A stretch of 64,000 nt of DNA from contig JBQCHL010000027.1 of the NCBI GenBank assembly GCA_051954695.1, positions 31,529 to 95,528 on the forward strand, read 5' to 3'. Positions 35,505 to 43,937 of this stretch are shown here, one piece after another; the stretch's first letter is position 1; each line of letters starts with the position of its first letter. The notes beneath the pieces were generated by a model. The model was not told the origin of the DNA, searched no databases, and saw only the letters and a program-made list of their open reading frames with translations. Made by a program: the position numbers and the translations under genes. Source of the stretch: Terrimonas_A sp051954695 (GTDB lineage: Bacteria; Bacteroidota; Bacteroidia; Chitinophagales; Chitinophagaceae).

Positions 35505-36257
35505 CTACTTTCTGTATTGCGCAAGTACACCAATAACATAATCTTTTCTCCGCCGGGACACAATAATACTGGCGCCATTATTTAACCATAGCACCCCTTC
35601 TTTATCCAACCGCTCGATCTCGCTGATATTTACAAGATGACTTTTATGCACCCGTACAAACCCGTGATCAGCAAGGATATCTTCAAATTCTTTAAGCGTT
35701 TTAGAGATCAGTAACGGCTTTTTCCCCTTAAAATAAAAATGGGTGTAATTATTAACGCCTTCACATCGTACGATCTCTGAAGGGCTGCAAAAATAAAAAC
35801 CTTCCTGGGTGCTAAGTGCCAGCTTAAAAGAGGAGACGGATTTTTCCTTCAGGTTGCTGACAAGGTTATGGACCAATTTTTTCGGTATACCGGCATACTG
35901 CTTTTTTTGAACGATATGCCGGTTGATAGCATTTTGCAATTCATTGATGTCGATAGGTTTCAGCAGGTAATCCAGGGCGCTGAAACGGATAGCCTTAATG
36001 GCGTATTTATCATAAGCCGTAGTAAAGATGACATCAAAATTTCCCGTATCGGCACGATTCAGCAGGTCAAATCCATTCATGGATGGCATTTCCACATCCA
36101 GCAGCAACAGCGTGGGTTGAAACTTGGCCATTAGTTCCAGCGCTTTCTCTGCGGAATTGCAGGTCAGTACTTCTTTATCAACCAATATATGCCGGTTGAT
36201 TAGTATCTGCAACATACTGGCAGCCGCCGGCTCGTCATCTACTATCAGTATTTTCAT
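35505..36257 (-). CDS. LytTR family response regulator
   Basis: A 250-residue response regulator. The receiver (1-120) has KILIVDDEPAAASMLQ, phospho-acceptor D54 in LLLLDVEMPSMNGFDLL, and the lysine in YLLKPIDINELQ. The LytTR DNA-binding domain (about 145-250) shows FYFCSPSEIVRCEGVNNYTHF split by short loops, then HGFVRVHKSHLVNISEIERL and NNGASIIVSRRRKDYV. The start overlaps the kinase gene by 23 bases, so the pair is coupled. Candidate binding sites with repeats at 20-21 bp pitch lie upstream of the lipoprotein array that is divergent from this operon. Confidence 0.95.
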   Translation of the reverse strand: MKILIVDDEPAAASMLQILINRHILVDKEVLTCNSAEKALELMAKFQPTLLLLDVEMPSMNGFDLLNRADTGNFDVIFTTAYDKYAIKAIRFSALDYLLKPIDINELQNAINRHIVQKKQYAGIPKKLVHNLVSNLKEKSVSSFKLALSTQEGFYFCSPSEIVRCEGVNNYTHFYFKGKKPLLISKTLKEFEDILADHGFVRVHKSHLVNISEIERLDKEGVLWLNNGASIIVSRRRKDYVIGVLAQYRK

Positions 36258-38385
36258 TGTTGAATGCTGTTAAAAAAGGAACAATGTCGATCACTACTTT
36301 CGTGCCTGCTCCCCTTCCCTCTCCATCATAAAGGTCCACAATGTTAATGGAAGCCTCTTTTACCAGGCCCTCGCGCAGCACAGAAATCCGCTGCTCCGCT
36401 ATTTTGATGCCTTTTGAATCGAGATGTTCGGAGCCTATTTTCGCGGCTTTTATTTCAGCAGATTTTGCCCGCCCGATACCGTTGTCATAGATCGTACAGC
36501 GTACACAATCGCCGATCTCTTCAAAATGTACAGACAAGTATTTATCACCATTTTTATTCGACAATCCATGCCAAATGGCATTTTCAACAAATGGCTGTAC
36601 CAGCAGCGTAGGAAAGAAAATCATTTCCGTATCCATTTTTTCATCAACAGTAATACTGTAATGAAAGCTTTTTTTTAGCCGGAGTGATTCCAGGGACACA
36701 TACAGGTGGCATAACTCAATCTCCTGCTGCAGCATGATAAAATTTTTATCTGCCATATTGAGTACCATACGCAGCAATCGCGAAAACCTGGCCAGGTACT
36801 GCGAAGACCTGGAGTAGTCTTTCGTTACGATCAGTTCCTGGATAGCGTTAAGGGAATTGAAAATAAAATGCGGTTTCATTTGAGCACGCAATGCCTTTGT
36901 TTCAAGGTCATTCTTAACCCGTTCCAGGTTGCGGCGCTGCAGTTTTCTCCGGTAATGATAGATCATGCAGAAAAGAATGAGCAGTATAGCTATGCTCAAT
37001 GCATAAAATAAACGAAGGCGTCTTGCAGCAAGTAATTGCAACTCCTGTATCCGGTTGCTTTTTTGCAACAGGGTGATCTGCTGGCTCTTTTTATCTGCCT
37101 GGTATTTTACATCCATCTCTGTCGTGGTGCGCATCACCTGTTCCGTATTTATTGAATCCTGGTAGGTTTTCGAGAGTGTATAATACTGCAATGCCTGCCT
37201 GTAATCACCCGTTCCCTTAAACACCTGGCACAACATTTCATAAGCCCTGACTTTTTGCTCTTTGCCCATGGCTGTATCCATTTCGCTGATTGTTCGTTGT
37301 AGTGTATCCCTGGCAGCATGCCATCGTTTTTCGCCGATAAGAAGATCTGCAAGAGCCAGGCGGCTTTCCGCTATTACATGAGGTTTGCCTGTTTCTGTGG
37401 CGAGGCGCAGGCTTTCGTGTAAATACCGCGCCCCTTCTTTTGAATGGCCATTTGCAAGCAATAGCCTGGCATAATGCCTGGCTGCACTGGAACGATGCTC
37501 CTTAAAATACCAGATTGTATCTGTTTTTTCCACAGCCATTTTAAAATATTTATTGGCTGAATCAGTTGCACCCATCTTTTCATAACAGGACCCTTTACCA
37601 ATATAGATGACGGGGTTATGGGATTTTCTTTTTTCAGGAATAATTGCATCGAGCTCATTGTAGTATTCGAGGCTTTTAATGATATTATTTTTATCGTCAA
37701 AATAATCGGCCAGGCTATACAATACATTGGTATAGATGTAATGCACTCTTTTCGACTCTTTATCTGCATCTCCCGTATTATACTTGTATTTAATGGCCTG
37801 GTAAATATTCATCGTCCTGGTCAGATACTGGAATTGCTGTTCCGGCAATCCTTTGTTCCGGTAACAATAGCTCAGCACCAGGTTTGCGTCCAGCAATGCG
37901 ATACTGTCTTTCAGTTCCCGGGCCAGTGCAAAAACACGGTTGCTGGCGGATATAGCAGAATCAAACTGTTTGGTTTCAAAAAAAATGGTCAGCTGGTTGT
38001 AAAATGTACTTAACTGAACCCTTTTATTACCGGAAAGATCAGCATGCTTTTCGGCCAGTAGTGTATAATACGACTGGCTGTCTCTTTGCGGAGCAGGCTT
38101 GTACCGGAAGTACAGGGTAGCCATCCGGTAAAACTTGGACAACATAGAGTCATTCTTTTCTGTGGCAGCTTCAGCAATCCCCTTTCTTACCAGTACAATC
38201 CCCTTTTCAAAATTGCTGCTGGTGATTAGTTGGTTGGCGTCGAAGTATAAGCTATCCAGTCGTTTTGCTATCCGGTCATCATTTCTTTTTGTTCCTTTGG
38301 ATTGATTGCATCCGCAAAAGATACACAGGCATAATAATCCCGGTACTATCCTGATAATATTTTCCGTATAGCCTGCAATTTTCAT
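36235..38385 (-). CDS. Sensor histidine kinase with periplasmic TPR domain (LytS/YehU-type core)
   Basis: A 716-residue membrane kinase. The ATG at 38385 begins an N-terminal signal with a lipobox-like IFCGCNQ; an upstream extension of 11 codons is possible. About residues 40-430 are helical repeats of the TPR kind (for example AISASNRVFALARELKDS, ALQYYTLSKTYQDSIN), expected outside the inner membrane. A short coiled segment leads to one membrane span (LFYALSIAILLILFCMIYHY, near 470). The kinase core has KAQMKPHFIFNSLNAIQEL with H506 as probable phospho-acceptor, LLVQPFVENAIWHGLSNKNG, and an ATPase box YDNGIG. It overlaps the LytTR regulator gene and is divergent from the lipoprotein array, which may act in its signalling. 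Confidence 0.92.
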   Translation of the reverse strand: MKIAGYTENIIRIVPGLLCLCIFCGCNQSKGTKRNDDRIAKRLDSLYFDANQLITSSNFEKGIVLVRKGIAEAATEKNDSMLSKFYRMATLYFRYKPAPQRDSQSYYTLLAEKHADLSGNKRVQLSTFYNQLTIFFETKQFDSAISASNRVFALARELKDSIALLDANLVLSYCYRNKGLPEQQFQYLTRTMNIYQAIKYKYNTGDADKESKRVHYIYTNVLYSLADYFDDKNNIIKSLEYYNELDAIIPEKRKSHNPVIYIGKGSCYEKMGATDSANKYFKMAVEKTDTIWYFKEHRSSAARHYARLLLANGHSKEGARYLHESLRLATETGKPHVIAESRLALADLLIGEKRWHAARDTLQRTISEMDTAMGKEQKVRAYEMLCQVFKGTGDYRQALQYYTLSKTYQDSINTEQVMRTTTEMDVKYQADKKSQQITLLQKSNRIQELQLLAARRLRLFYALSIAILLILFCMIYHYRRKLQRRNLERVKNDLETKALRAQMKPHFIFNSLNAIQELIVTKDYSRSSQYLARFSRLLRMVLNMADKNFIMLQQEIELCHLYVSLESLRLKKSFHYSITVDEKMDTEMIFFPTLLVQPFVENAIWHGLSNKNGDKYLSVHFEEIGDCVRCTIYDNGIGRAKSAEIKAAKIGSEHLDSKGIKIAEQRISVLREGLVKEASINIVDLYDGEGRGAGTKVVIDIVPFLTAFNNENTDSR

Positions 38386-38432
38386 AAAGCAAATTATACC
38401 GTAAAAATACACTTCCACCTTTCAGGCATATT

Positions 38433-38545
38433 GCCGTTCCCTCACTCCCAGCTACCGTTTCCTCAATTTAAGCATTTAAAACATCATTCAGGACTGCCAT
38501 ACCCTCATTTGTTCTTCTGAGACATCCTTGCTACGGCTACTTTTA
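38433..38545 (+). promoter_or_regulatory. Operator-like half-sites and -7 box upstream of the lipoprotein array
   Basis: Three copies of a 12-base half-site, [AG]CC[GA]T[TA][CT]CCTCA, lie at 38433, 38454 and 38496, so their starts are 21 and 42 bases apart and in helical phase. A -7-like box TACTTTTA follows at 38538-38545, 42 bases after the start of the third half-site. The same half-site and the same 42-base distance recur upstream of the gene at 42244. The gap lies between the divergent LytTR kinase operon and the first lipoprotein gene. Confidence 0.6.
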
Positions 38546-38666
38546 TAACCTAAGCTATATGAATGACAACTGGTGAAATGATTATAAGATCCTTATCAAC
38601 CCGAGAATGTTCAGGTAGGTTGTTTCGCCCCATCCGGATGGGTAGACCAATCATAAAACACACCAA

Positions 38667-39596
38667 ATGAAAACGAATTTGTCTCTTTTACAATTTGCAA
38701 ATAGTTATTGGCTGGCTATTATTATACTGTTCACAGCCTGCTCCAAGCGGAATGGCCCCAAAGAGCCAACCTTCAACTACGATGATCAGCGCATTGCTTC
38801 CATTACCATTAAAGACGAAACCCGAACGGCTGTATTCAGTTATGATGAGCAAAAACGACTGAGTCGTATAGATTATAATTATGACGACAATCCCTCCCTG
38901 CGCTTTGTCTATAACGATCAAACCATCACAGCTCAATATTATAAAGGAGCCGCGCCCGACCCGCAACGGGAGAAATATGTGTTCACAACGCTCAATGGCC
39001 GTATTGTAAACAGCCGCATGACCAATCCGAATGGCAGTTATCACGATACATACTTTAACTATGATACACAAAACAGGATGACGGAAATCGGTTTTCGCGG
39101 CTTATCGGCTAATGGAAGTGTTTTTGCAAAACTCGATTGTTATTATACTTACCCTGCACAAGGCAATATACAAGATCTGAAAGCATATGGATATTATGGC
39201 TTTCATGCCACCGATACAGTAACACAGACTAGGACATGGCATGCCAATCAGCCTTTCTTCAGCTTCAGCAATATCGGTTTTAATTATTTTGGTACTCATC
39301 CTGCCGGTTTTGCTTACACTGTATGGGGGCTTCTGCCTGTGATAGAACCGTTCCCTTTTATCAGAAGTACCAGGATTATATATTCCTTCGACGCCGTGCC
39401 TTACCTCATGCCTTCGCCTACAGCATTGAAAGCATTAAAAGGAGAAAAAAAATACACCGATGCAAGCGATTTTAATCCGCAATGGAAATTTAGCGGATGG
39501 GATTGGACAGACCCAGGAGGAAGCTCAAGCCCCTACAAATATGATGAACTGGGCAGGCTTACTTCATACTACAATTACAATTTCATCTGGCAATAA
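38667..39596 (+). CDS. Array lipoprotein 1 (subfamily 1, YD-like repeats)
   Basis: A 309-residue lipoprotein, first of a tandem set. The signal has a lipobox FTACSKR. The body has short aromatic repeats of the form [FY]-x-Y-D-x-x-x-R-[LM], seen as FSYDEQKRLSRIDY, FNYDTQNRMTEIGF and YKYDELGRLTSYY, like the YD repeats of Rhs and wall proteins but few and separate. It shares with genes 3, 4 and 6 the order of an N-terminal YDEQ.RL.-IDY block, a W- or F-x-x-x-GF-x-YFG block near residue 200, and a C-terminal Y-x-YDxxGRL block ending in a W. It is 122 bases from the nearest -7-like box. I know no function for the family. Confidence 0.72.
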   Translation: MKTNLSLLQFANSYWLAIIILFTACSKRNGPKEPTFNYDDQRIASITIKDETRTAVFSYDEQKRLSRIDYNYDDNPSLRFVYNDQTITAQYYKGAAPDPQREKYVFTTLNGRIVNSRMTNPNGSYHDTYFNYDTQNRMTEIGFRGLSANGSVFAKLDCYYTYPAQGNIQDLKAYGYYGFHATDTVTQTRTWHANQPFFSFSNIGFNYFGTHPAGFAYTVWGLLPVIEPFPFIRSTRIIYSFDAVPYLMPSPTALKALKGEKKYTDASDFNPQWKFSGWDWTDPGGSSSPYKYDELGRLTSYYNYNFIWQ

Positions 39597-39693
39597 TATT
39601 TACTAAAAACACTGCACAAAATATAACTGTATACAGAAGCAATGGAAACCATTTCAGAAAGCGGGAGAAATTTTCGACTATAAAAACAGCCAG

Positions 39694-40413
39694 ATGACAC
39701 AGAAATATATTCTATTATCAATACTAGTGCTTTTAAGTATCCTATCCTGTAAAAAGAATGGAAACGATAAGACCAGCGGACCGCTGCGGGTAAAAGCCGA
39801 AACAGATGCCAGCGGAAGCATGATATATTCCTACAATGCGGAACATCAAATTGTAAAGGCAGAGTTTGACAATGGATTTAAAAAGCTGGAATACCTGTAC
39901 GAGCCCGGGAAAATAACGAACACAATAATCGAAGCTTCCAATACATACATAATCCATTATTCGCTCACCAGCAAAGGATACATTAGTTCTCAGCAATATG
40001 AAGGCGATACTGAAATAAGGTATTATGAATATAATGATGGAAACTTCCTGACACGTACGTACAATAATCAAACACCCAGGTGGGAAGCAAAATACCATTA
40101 CAATGCCAGCACCGGCTTGCTCGACAGTATCCGGACTACAACCGGTAATACATGGAGCAACACCAGCGTTTTTCTGTATTACACAGACAAGAACAGCAGC
40201 CTCCTTGATGAGAATTTTGGTAGATCATTTTTCGGTAAATCATCGGTCCATCCCATTAAATCTGTTGCTTCACGCCGCCCCGACGGCAACCAGGTAAAAG
40301 TAAGTGTAACCAATTTCACCTACACTTACGATAGCAAGGAAAGAATCAGCAGCCTAAGCTTTACCACATCCTCCGGGCAAAGCGGCAGCACAACTTATAC
40401 CTATTATGAGTGA
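39694..40413 (+). CDS. Array lipoprotein 2 (subfamily 2, YD-like repeats)
   Basis: A 239-residue lipoprotein with a signal and lipobox LSILSCKK. It belongs to the second subfamily, shared with gene 5: YSYNAEHQIVKAEF, a central KGYISSQQYEG, NDGNFLTRTYNNQTP, STGLLDSIRTTTGNTW, a block LLDENFGRSFFGK, and FTYTYDSKERISSL with a YTYYE end. The subfamily has no GF-x-YFG block of the first type. It follows gene 1 by 97 bases in the same direction, with no clear box of its own, and precedes gene 3 by 12 bases. No catalytic residues stand out, and the protein is probably a surface beta-structure. Confidence 0.72.
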   Translation: MTQKYILLSILVLLSILSCKKNGNDKTSGPLRVKAETDASGSMIYSYNAEHQIVKAEFDNGFKKLEYLYEPGKITNTIIEASNTYIIHYSLTSKGYISSQQYEGDTEIRYYEYNDGNFLTRTYNNQTPRWEAKYHYNASTGLLDSIRTTTGNTWSNTSVFLYYTDKNSSLLDENFGRSFFGKSSVHPIKSVASRRPDGNQVKVSVTNFTYTYDSKERISSLSFTTSSGQSGSTTYTYYE

Positions 40414-40425
40414 TAAAAAAAGAGT

Positions 40426-41265
40426 ATGAGCAGTAAAAGAGCAAAGAAGATCTTTATACCGGTTATAGCATGCCTGCTGCTATCGGCGGCCGCTTGCAAA
40501 AAAGGGAATAATAATAACGCGCCAAACGGAAACCGGATCAGCAGCATTAACAGTGCTTCGTTTAATCATATCTACAGTTACGATGAACAAAACCGGCTGG
40601 CAGCTATCGACTACAGCATATCATCCCATATGAAAGCAGTGTACAGCGCCTCCGGCATCGTTTTACAGTGGTATGATGGAAACTACAATCCAACAGATCA
40701 CCGCATGGAAATGAACCTTGTGAACGGCAGGGTGCAATATGTAGTGGAAACGGTAAGTAATTATAAGAACGAGCATTCCTACAATTACGACAATGAGGGC
40801 AGGATGAACCGTGCGCAGGCCACAAGAACACGCATAGATAATAACCAGTTGCAAAACAAAGGAGAAGTTCTTTTTACCTGGAATGATGACCGGCTTATTA
40901 AAGTAGTTCATACCGTGCAGGACCGTGATGGGATAAAAACGGATTCCGTCATTTGGGAGAGGAACTATTATGACGGAAAAAAATTCATTACCTGGGAAGA
41001 TGTGGGTTTCTCCTATTTTGGCAAAACTCCTCTGGGTGGCATGGCCACTGGCTTTGGCTACCGGCTTCCGGTTACTTTTTTGTCGGAAGGTATAGTGCCT
41101 TCTGTTGCCGCAGTAAAAGATGTTATTCAGAAGACGTATTCCTATCATGCCGGGCAATGGCAGCTCAGCAGCAATACTTCTGTGTATCCCGAAAACTATT
41201 ACCAGTACGATGCGCAAGGCAGGCTGACCCGCTGGTTAACTGCTATTGAAATAACATGGAAATAA
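40426..41265 (+). CDS. Array lipoprotein 3 (subfamily 1)
   Basis: A 279-residue lipoprotein with lipobox LLSAAACKK. It carries YSYDEQNRLAAIDY, GIVLQWYDGNYNP, NGRVQYV, YNYDNEGRMNRAQ, a VGFSYFGKTPLGGM block near 200, and a C-terminal YYQYDAQGRLTRW with a final ITWK. It is closest to gene 4, which shares GIVLQWYD and the same order of blocks, so these two look like a recent tandem duplication. It lies 12 bases after gene 2 and 12 before gene 4, within one transcript. The function is unknown. Confidence 0.72.
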   Translation: MSSKRAKKIFIPVIACLLLSAAACKKGNNNNAPNGNRISSINSASFNHIYSYDEQNRLAAIDYSISSHMKAVYSASGIVLQWYDGNYNPTDHRMEMNLVNGRVQYVVETVSNYKNEHSYNYDNEGRMNRAQATRTRIDNNQLQNKGEVLFTWNDDRLIKVVHTVQDRDGIKTDSVIWERNYYDGKKFITWEDVGFSYFGKTPLGGMATGFGYRLPVTFLSEGIVPSVAAVKDVIQKTYSYHAGQWQLSSNTSVYPENYYQYDAQGRLTRWLTAIEITWK

Positions 41266-41277
41266 ATTCATACCATA

Positions 41278-42114
41278 ATGAAACAATCAATTTTCTACCT
41301 CGTCCTTATCCTGCTGTTAACAGTTTCCTGCAAAAAAGGAAAAGATAATCCCAATGGGAATCAGAAAAAGATAGCCTCCGCAGTGGTAAACAATATCAGT
41401 AATGTGTTCAGCTACGATGCACAAGGGAGGCTGCAGCGTATTGATTATGGAGTCAGTAATTATCTACAGGTAGAGTATAAAGCAGCCGGTATTGTGCTAC
41501 AGTGGTACGACGCTGCAGGTAATCCCATACTTACCAGGCGTTACGAGTTTAACATCCTGAATGGCCGGATTGCTTCAGGTAAAGAGAAGAAGCCCAACAG
41601 TTTTGTCATTAATCATAGCTATAGCTACGACAATGAAGGACGGCTAACCGAACATATGGCACGTGAAGTGTATGAGCCCACCAACGAGGAAGGACACAGG
41701 GTAACATTCTCCTATAGTTATACCGGCAACAATATGACCAAGGTAACTTATCTGAGCTTAGACCAGGGAGTGAAGCGCGATTCAACAGTCGTTACACAGT
41801 CTCATTATACAAACAAAAAGTCATTTACCTGGCAGGCTGTCGGCTTTGACTTTTTCGGAACAGCCACCTCTGGCCTCCCACACCAGGGCCTCGGTATTTC
41901 ATCGCCTGTCCTCATGTTGCCTTTCAGGACATACTACCCGTCTGTCAATGCGCTGAAAGAAAATACAAGCGACCTATATGAGTGGAATACTGTTCAAAAT
42001 AAATGGGTGTATAAAAACTCTTTCACTTACACCTTGCCCGAAACAGGTTACCAGTATAATGAGGCCGGTTATCTTATTGCTTTTGATGGTGCAGAAAAAA
42101 TTGAGTGGAAATAA
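41278..42114 (+). CDS. Array lipoprotein 4 (subfamily 1)
   Basis: A 278-residue lipoprotein with lipobox TVSCKKG. It has FSYDAQGRLQRIDYGVSNY, AAGIVLQWYDAAGNP, LNGRIASG, YSYDNEGRLTEHMA, SFTWQAVGFDFFGTATSG near 195, and a C-terminal YQYNEAGYLIAF with a final IEWK. It is a near sister of gene 3 and shares the block order of genes 1 and 6. Downstream there is a 129-base gap with the second operator, so this gene probably ends the first transcript of the array. The function is unknown. Confidence 0.72.
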   Translation: MKQSIFYLVLILLLTVSCKKGKDNPNGNQKKIASAVVNNISNVFSYDAQGRLQRIDYGVSNYLQVEYKAAGIVLQWYDAAGNPILTRRYEFNILNGRIASGKEKKPNSFVINHSYSYDNEGRLTEHMAREVYEPTNEEGHRVTFSYSYTGNNMTKVTYLSLDQGVKRDSTVVTQSHYTNKKSFTWQAVGFDFFGTATSGLPHQGLGISSPVLMLPFRTYYPSVNALKENTSDLYEWNTVQNKWVYKNSFTYTLPETGYQYNEAGYLIAFDGAEKIEWK

Positions 42115-42154
42115 AAATCTGGCATGCCGCAATCGTTAAGACTGGCATCAGTTA

Positions 42155-42224
42155 ACCGTACCCTCACTCGAATTACCGTTCCCTCATTCATGCTTTTAGC
42201 TGGCTTAACCCCTGTTTACCTTTA
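42155..42224 (+). promoter_or_regulatory. Second operator and -7 box inside the lipoprotein array
   Basis: The half-site appears as ACCGTACCCTCA at 42155-42166 and ACCGTTCCCTCA at 42175-42186, 20 bases apart. A -7-like TACCTTTA follows at 42217-42224, 42 bases after the start of the second half-site, the same distance as at the first array promoter. The start codon of gene 5 is 27 bases after the box start. LytTR regulators are known for direct repeats of about this pitch. Confidence 0.6.
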
Positions 42225-42243
42225 TTCAAACATTAAACCGGCT

Positions 42244-43014
42244 ATGAGAAAAATCTGTACTCTGGGGTTTTATTTCTATTCGTTATTTGAGAATAAAATT
42301 TTCCTGCCGGCGCTTGCGTGTTCTGTATTGTTCGTTTCCTGTAAAAAAAATGATAGGCCTTCCGGGCCAACCGTCCTGTTTGAAAAAGTACGTGTAAAAA
42401 CCATTACGGGTGCCGACGCTGCAACAGGCTGGGAAGCCAGCTATGCCTATGATGCGGAAAAAAGGATAATAAAAGAATCCGAGACGTTTAAAATCTCTGA
42501 TTACAGCTACTCCGGCAATAAGCTGGCGATAAAGATAACAGAGAACAATACTACCCGGTATCAATATTATGAATTAAACCCGCAGGGGTATATAAGTGCC
42601 GATACAGCCTCAGACGGTACTATCTATACCTACGAATACAATAACAAGGGATTTATTACAAAAGTGTCCAATAACCAAATACCACACTACGAAAGAAATT
42701 ATTATTACAATACAACTACGGGATTATTAGATAGCACCCGCTCAACTATAGGTAGCACCTGGAATAATTCACAGATTTATGCATATGACATGAATCGTGA
42801 AAACTCACTGGAAGAACGAAATACCGGGATGCCCTATTTCGGCCGTGTTTTTCCACGGCCCTTTCTCCGGTACGAGTACAAATACGATGATAACGGGTTG
42901 ATAAAAAAACAGGTCACTGACTATTTATACACCTATGACGAAAAAGGGAGAATTAAAAGCAAATCCTACGAAAATGCCGGTCAACGCCTTACCTATCACT
43001 ATACTTATTATTGA
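42244..43014 (+). CDS. Array lipoprotein 5 (subfamily 2)
   Basis: A 256-residue lipoprotein. The ATG at 42244 is preferred because the frame upstream runs through the operator; it gives a long signal with lipobox SVLFVSCKK. Blocks are YAYDAEKRIIKESE, LNPQGYISADTASDG, YNNKGFITKVSNNQIPHYE, TTGLLDSTRSTIGSTW, NTGMPYFGRVF, and YLYTYDEKGRIKSKSY with a YHYTYY end, in the same order as gene 2. It therefore belongs to subfamily 2. It starts the second transcription unit, with gene 6 following after 29 bases. No known function. Confidence 0.72.
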   Translation: MRKICTLGFYFYSLFENKIFLPALACSVLFVSCKKNDRPSGPTVLFEKVRVKTITGADAATGWEASYAYDAEKRIIKESETFKISDYSYSGNKLAIKITENNTTRYQYYELNPQGYISADTASDGTIYTYEYNNKGFITKVSNNQIPHYERNYYYNTTTGLLDSTRSTIGSTWNNSQIYAYDMNRENSLEERNTGMPYFGRVFPRPFLRYEYKYDDNGLIKKQVTDYLYTYDEKGRIKSKSYENAGQRLTYHYTYY

Positions 43015-43043
43015 TATTAGCTAACCAATCAGCACAGGAAATA

Positions 43044-43910
43044 ATGAAGCATTTATTTTTGATACTACTGACTTTTGTGTGCTTTTCTGGCATCCACCTG
43101 GGGTGCAAAAAGAAAAAAGACAATACTCCTCCGCCCAATCAATCTTACCGGATAAAATCCACAAGGGATGGCTCGGATAAAAAAACATTCTCTTATGACA
43201 ACGAAAACAGGCTTACCCGTATCGATTTTGCCGGAGGCTCTTTCAGGATAGTATATTCAAATGTAGAAATTAAAGCACAGGTCTATTTTGCCAATGGCAA
43301 TCCAGACCCCAGTTGGAAATACCTGTTCACTGTACACAATGGTCATATCAACGGAGGTTTCAAATATCTTCCGAATGGCGGAATTGGCCGGGATTATCGT
43401 TACGAATATGATATCGATGGACGCCTGCAAATTAGTATAACGCGCGTGTACGACTTTACAGGAGATGTATCGGAGGCTCATCGTTATGATTTTTCGTATG
43501 ATGCACAGAATAATCTACAGCAGGTAGGATACTCCAAGGGTATTCGGACGAACACTGGTATACAGAAAGCAGACTCTGTTTCGTCGATTATCAGTTATTA
43601 TAACGACAGGAATTTTATTAAATGGAAGCAAACCGGGTTTGATTTTTTTGGAAAAGCTTCTGGCGGTATCCGGTTGACGGGCCTGGAGATCATTCCTTTT
43701 TCTTTTTTATTCCAGGAAAATATTATCCCTTCCGAAAAAGCACTTCAGACCCTTGATTCAAAAAAATATCAATGGAATACGACCACTCAATTATGGAACC
43801 AGGTATCCACAGCTAACCAAACATGGCCTTCAGGCGATTATGTATACAACAATGAAGGACTTCCGGTTAAGTTTAAAAATATTACCCTAGAATGGGAAGC
43901 CTATGAATAA
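43044..43910 (+). CDS. Array lipoprotein 6 (subfamily 1)
   Basis: A 288-residue lipoprotein with lipobox SGIHLGCKK. The ATG at 43044 is chosen at the signal peptide; the frame extends upstream into gene 5. It has FSYDNENRLTRIDF, YEYDIDGRLQISI, FSYDAQNNLQQV, KWKQTGFDFFGKASGG near 205, IIPSEKALQTLDSK, and a C-terminal YVYNNEGLPVKF with a LEWE end. Its block order matches genes 1, 3 and 4, and the length is close to gene 1. It follows gene 5 by 29 bases, so subfamilies 2 and 1 alternate here as they do for genes 2 and 3. Confidence 0.72.
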   Translation: MKHLFLILLTFVCFSGIHLGCKKKKDNTPPPNQSYRIKSTRDGSDKKTFSYDNENRLTRIDFAGGSFRIVYSNVEIKAQVYFANGNPDPSWKYLFTVHNGHINGGFKYLPNGGIGRDYRYEYDIDGRLQISITRVYDFTGDVSEAHRYDFSYDAQNNLQQVGYSKGIRTNTGIQKADSVSSIISYYNDRNFIKWKQTGFDFFGKASGGIRLTGLEIIPFSFLFQENIIPSEKALQTLDSKKYQWNTTTQLWNQVSTANQTWPSGDYVYNNEGLPVKFKNITLEWEAYE

Positions 43911-43937
43911 CGCTACAGACATAAACAAAAAATATTC

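Noticed and set aside
42124..42243. Upstream extension of array lipoprotein 5
   Set aside because: The extra 40 codons would cross the repeat operator and displace the lipobox signal; the ATG at 42244 is better.
38667..43910. Rhs/tc-toxin system
   Set aside because: The YD-like units are few and separate, proteins are small lipoproteins, and no core/hyper-variable tip or immunity gene follows.
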